Source of the DNA: an uncultured Eubacterium sp.
Lineage (GTDB): Bacteria > Bacillota > Clostridia > Lachnospirales > Lachnospiraceae
Reading direction: 5' to 3'
NCBI GenBank assembly: GCA_905236295.1
Contig: CAJOQF010000067.1
Location: 1-5,517, forward strand
Length of the DNA: 5,517 nt
The notes beneath the pieces were generated by a model that made no database searches, was not told the origin of the DNA, and saw only the letters and a list, made by a program, of their open reading frames with translations. The position numbers and the translations under genes were made by a program. Below, piece by piece: positions 5,477 through 5,517 of the stretch (its first letter is position 1; each line of letters starts with the position of its first letter).

Positions 5477-5517
5477 ATGCTTCAATGCATCGATGCCGCA
5501 AAGGATATAACAATAAA
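5477..5517 (+). CDS. Possible 5' start of a further gene, running off the window
   Basis: ATG 5477 opens a frame to the right edge reading MLQCIDAAKDITI. The frame is open back to 5435 without another ATG. No clear Shine-Dalgarno precedes it. The short amphipathic peptide looks protein-like, but 13 codons cannot prove coding, and no function can be given. Confidence 0.27.
   Translation, partial: MLQCIDAAKDITI

Overview
The window looks like chromosomal DNA from a low-to-moderate GC Gram-positive anaerobe, most likely a Clostridia/Lachnospiraceae-type gut bacterium. The grounds are tight co-directional gene packing, purine-rich Shine-Dalgarno sites (GGAGGA, AGGAGA, GGAGGAG), frequent ATA and AGA codons, and a gene set common in that group (sugar O-acetyltransferases, iron-sulfur-type flavoproteins, a class I glutamine amidotransferase-like hydrolase). 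This placement is an inference from style and content; no rRNA or other marker gene is present. All genes are on the + strand.

Region 1 (1-2621) reads as the distal part of one operon. It holds the 3' end of an unidentified gene, then three consecutive paralogous LacA/Maa-type hexapeptide O-acetyltransferases (171-737, 754-1341, 1355-1897), then a flavodoxin-fold protein with a CX2CX2CX5C motif (1915-2532). Gaps between genes are 13-32 bases. The unit closes with a clear intrinsic terminator (2578-2621). The third acetyltransferase differs from the other two in its acceptor-side residues, so the three enzymes may acetylate different substrates.

Region 2 (2622-3372) holds one gene, a peptidase C26/PuuD-like gamma-glutamyl hydrolase with its catalytic Cys, His and Glu visible. 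Its start lies just behind the terminator. A possible promoter overlaps the terminator's left edge.

Region 3 (3373-5128) is the most interesting part. It is a two-gene, translationally coupled cassette resembling an AbiE-type (type IV) toxin-antitoxin or abortive-infection pair: a winged-helix AbiEi-like protein followed, with a 7-base overlap, by an AbiEii-like nucleotidyltransferase carrying GG...DxD motifs. It has its own good promoter (TTGCAC-17-TGTTATTAT). Three alternating CAATAA-type half-sites lie across that promoter, suggesting autoregulation by the first protein.

Region 4 (5129-5517) has a small protein of unknown function (5191-5451) and perhaps the start of another gene running off the window. 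This may be accessory or mobile-element-derived DNA, but no integrase, repeat boundary or attachment site is visible. No tRNA, rRNA, CRISPR array or insertion sequence was seen.
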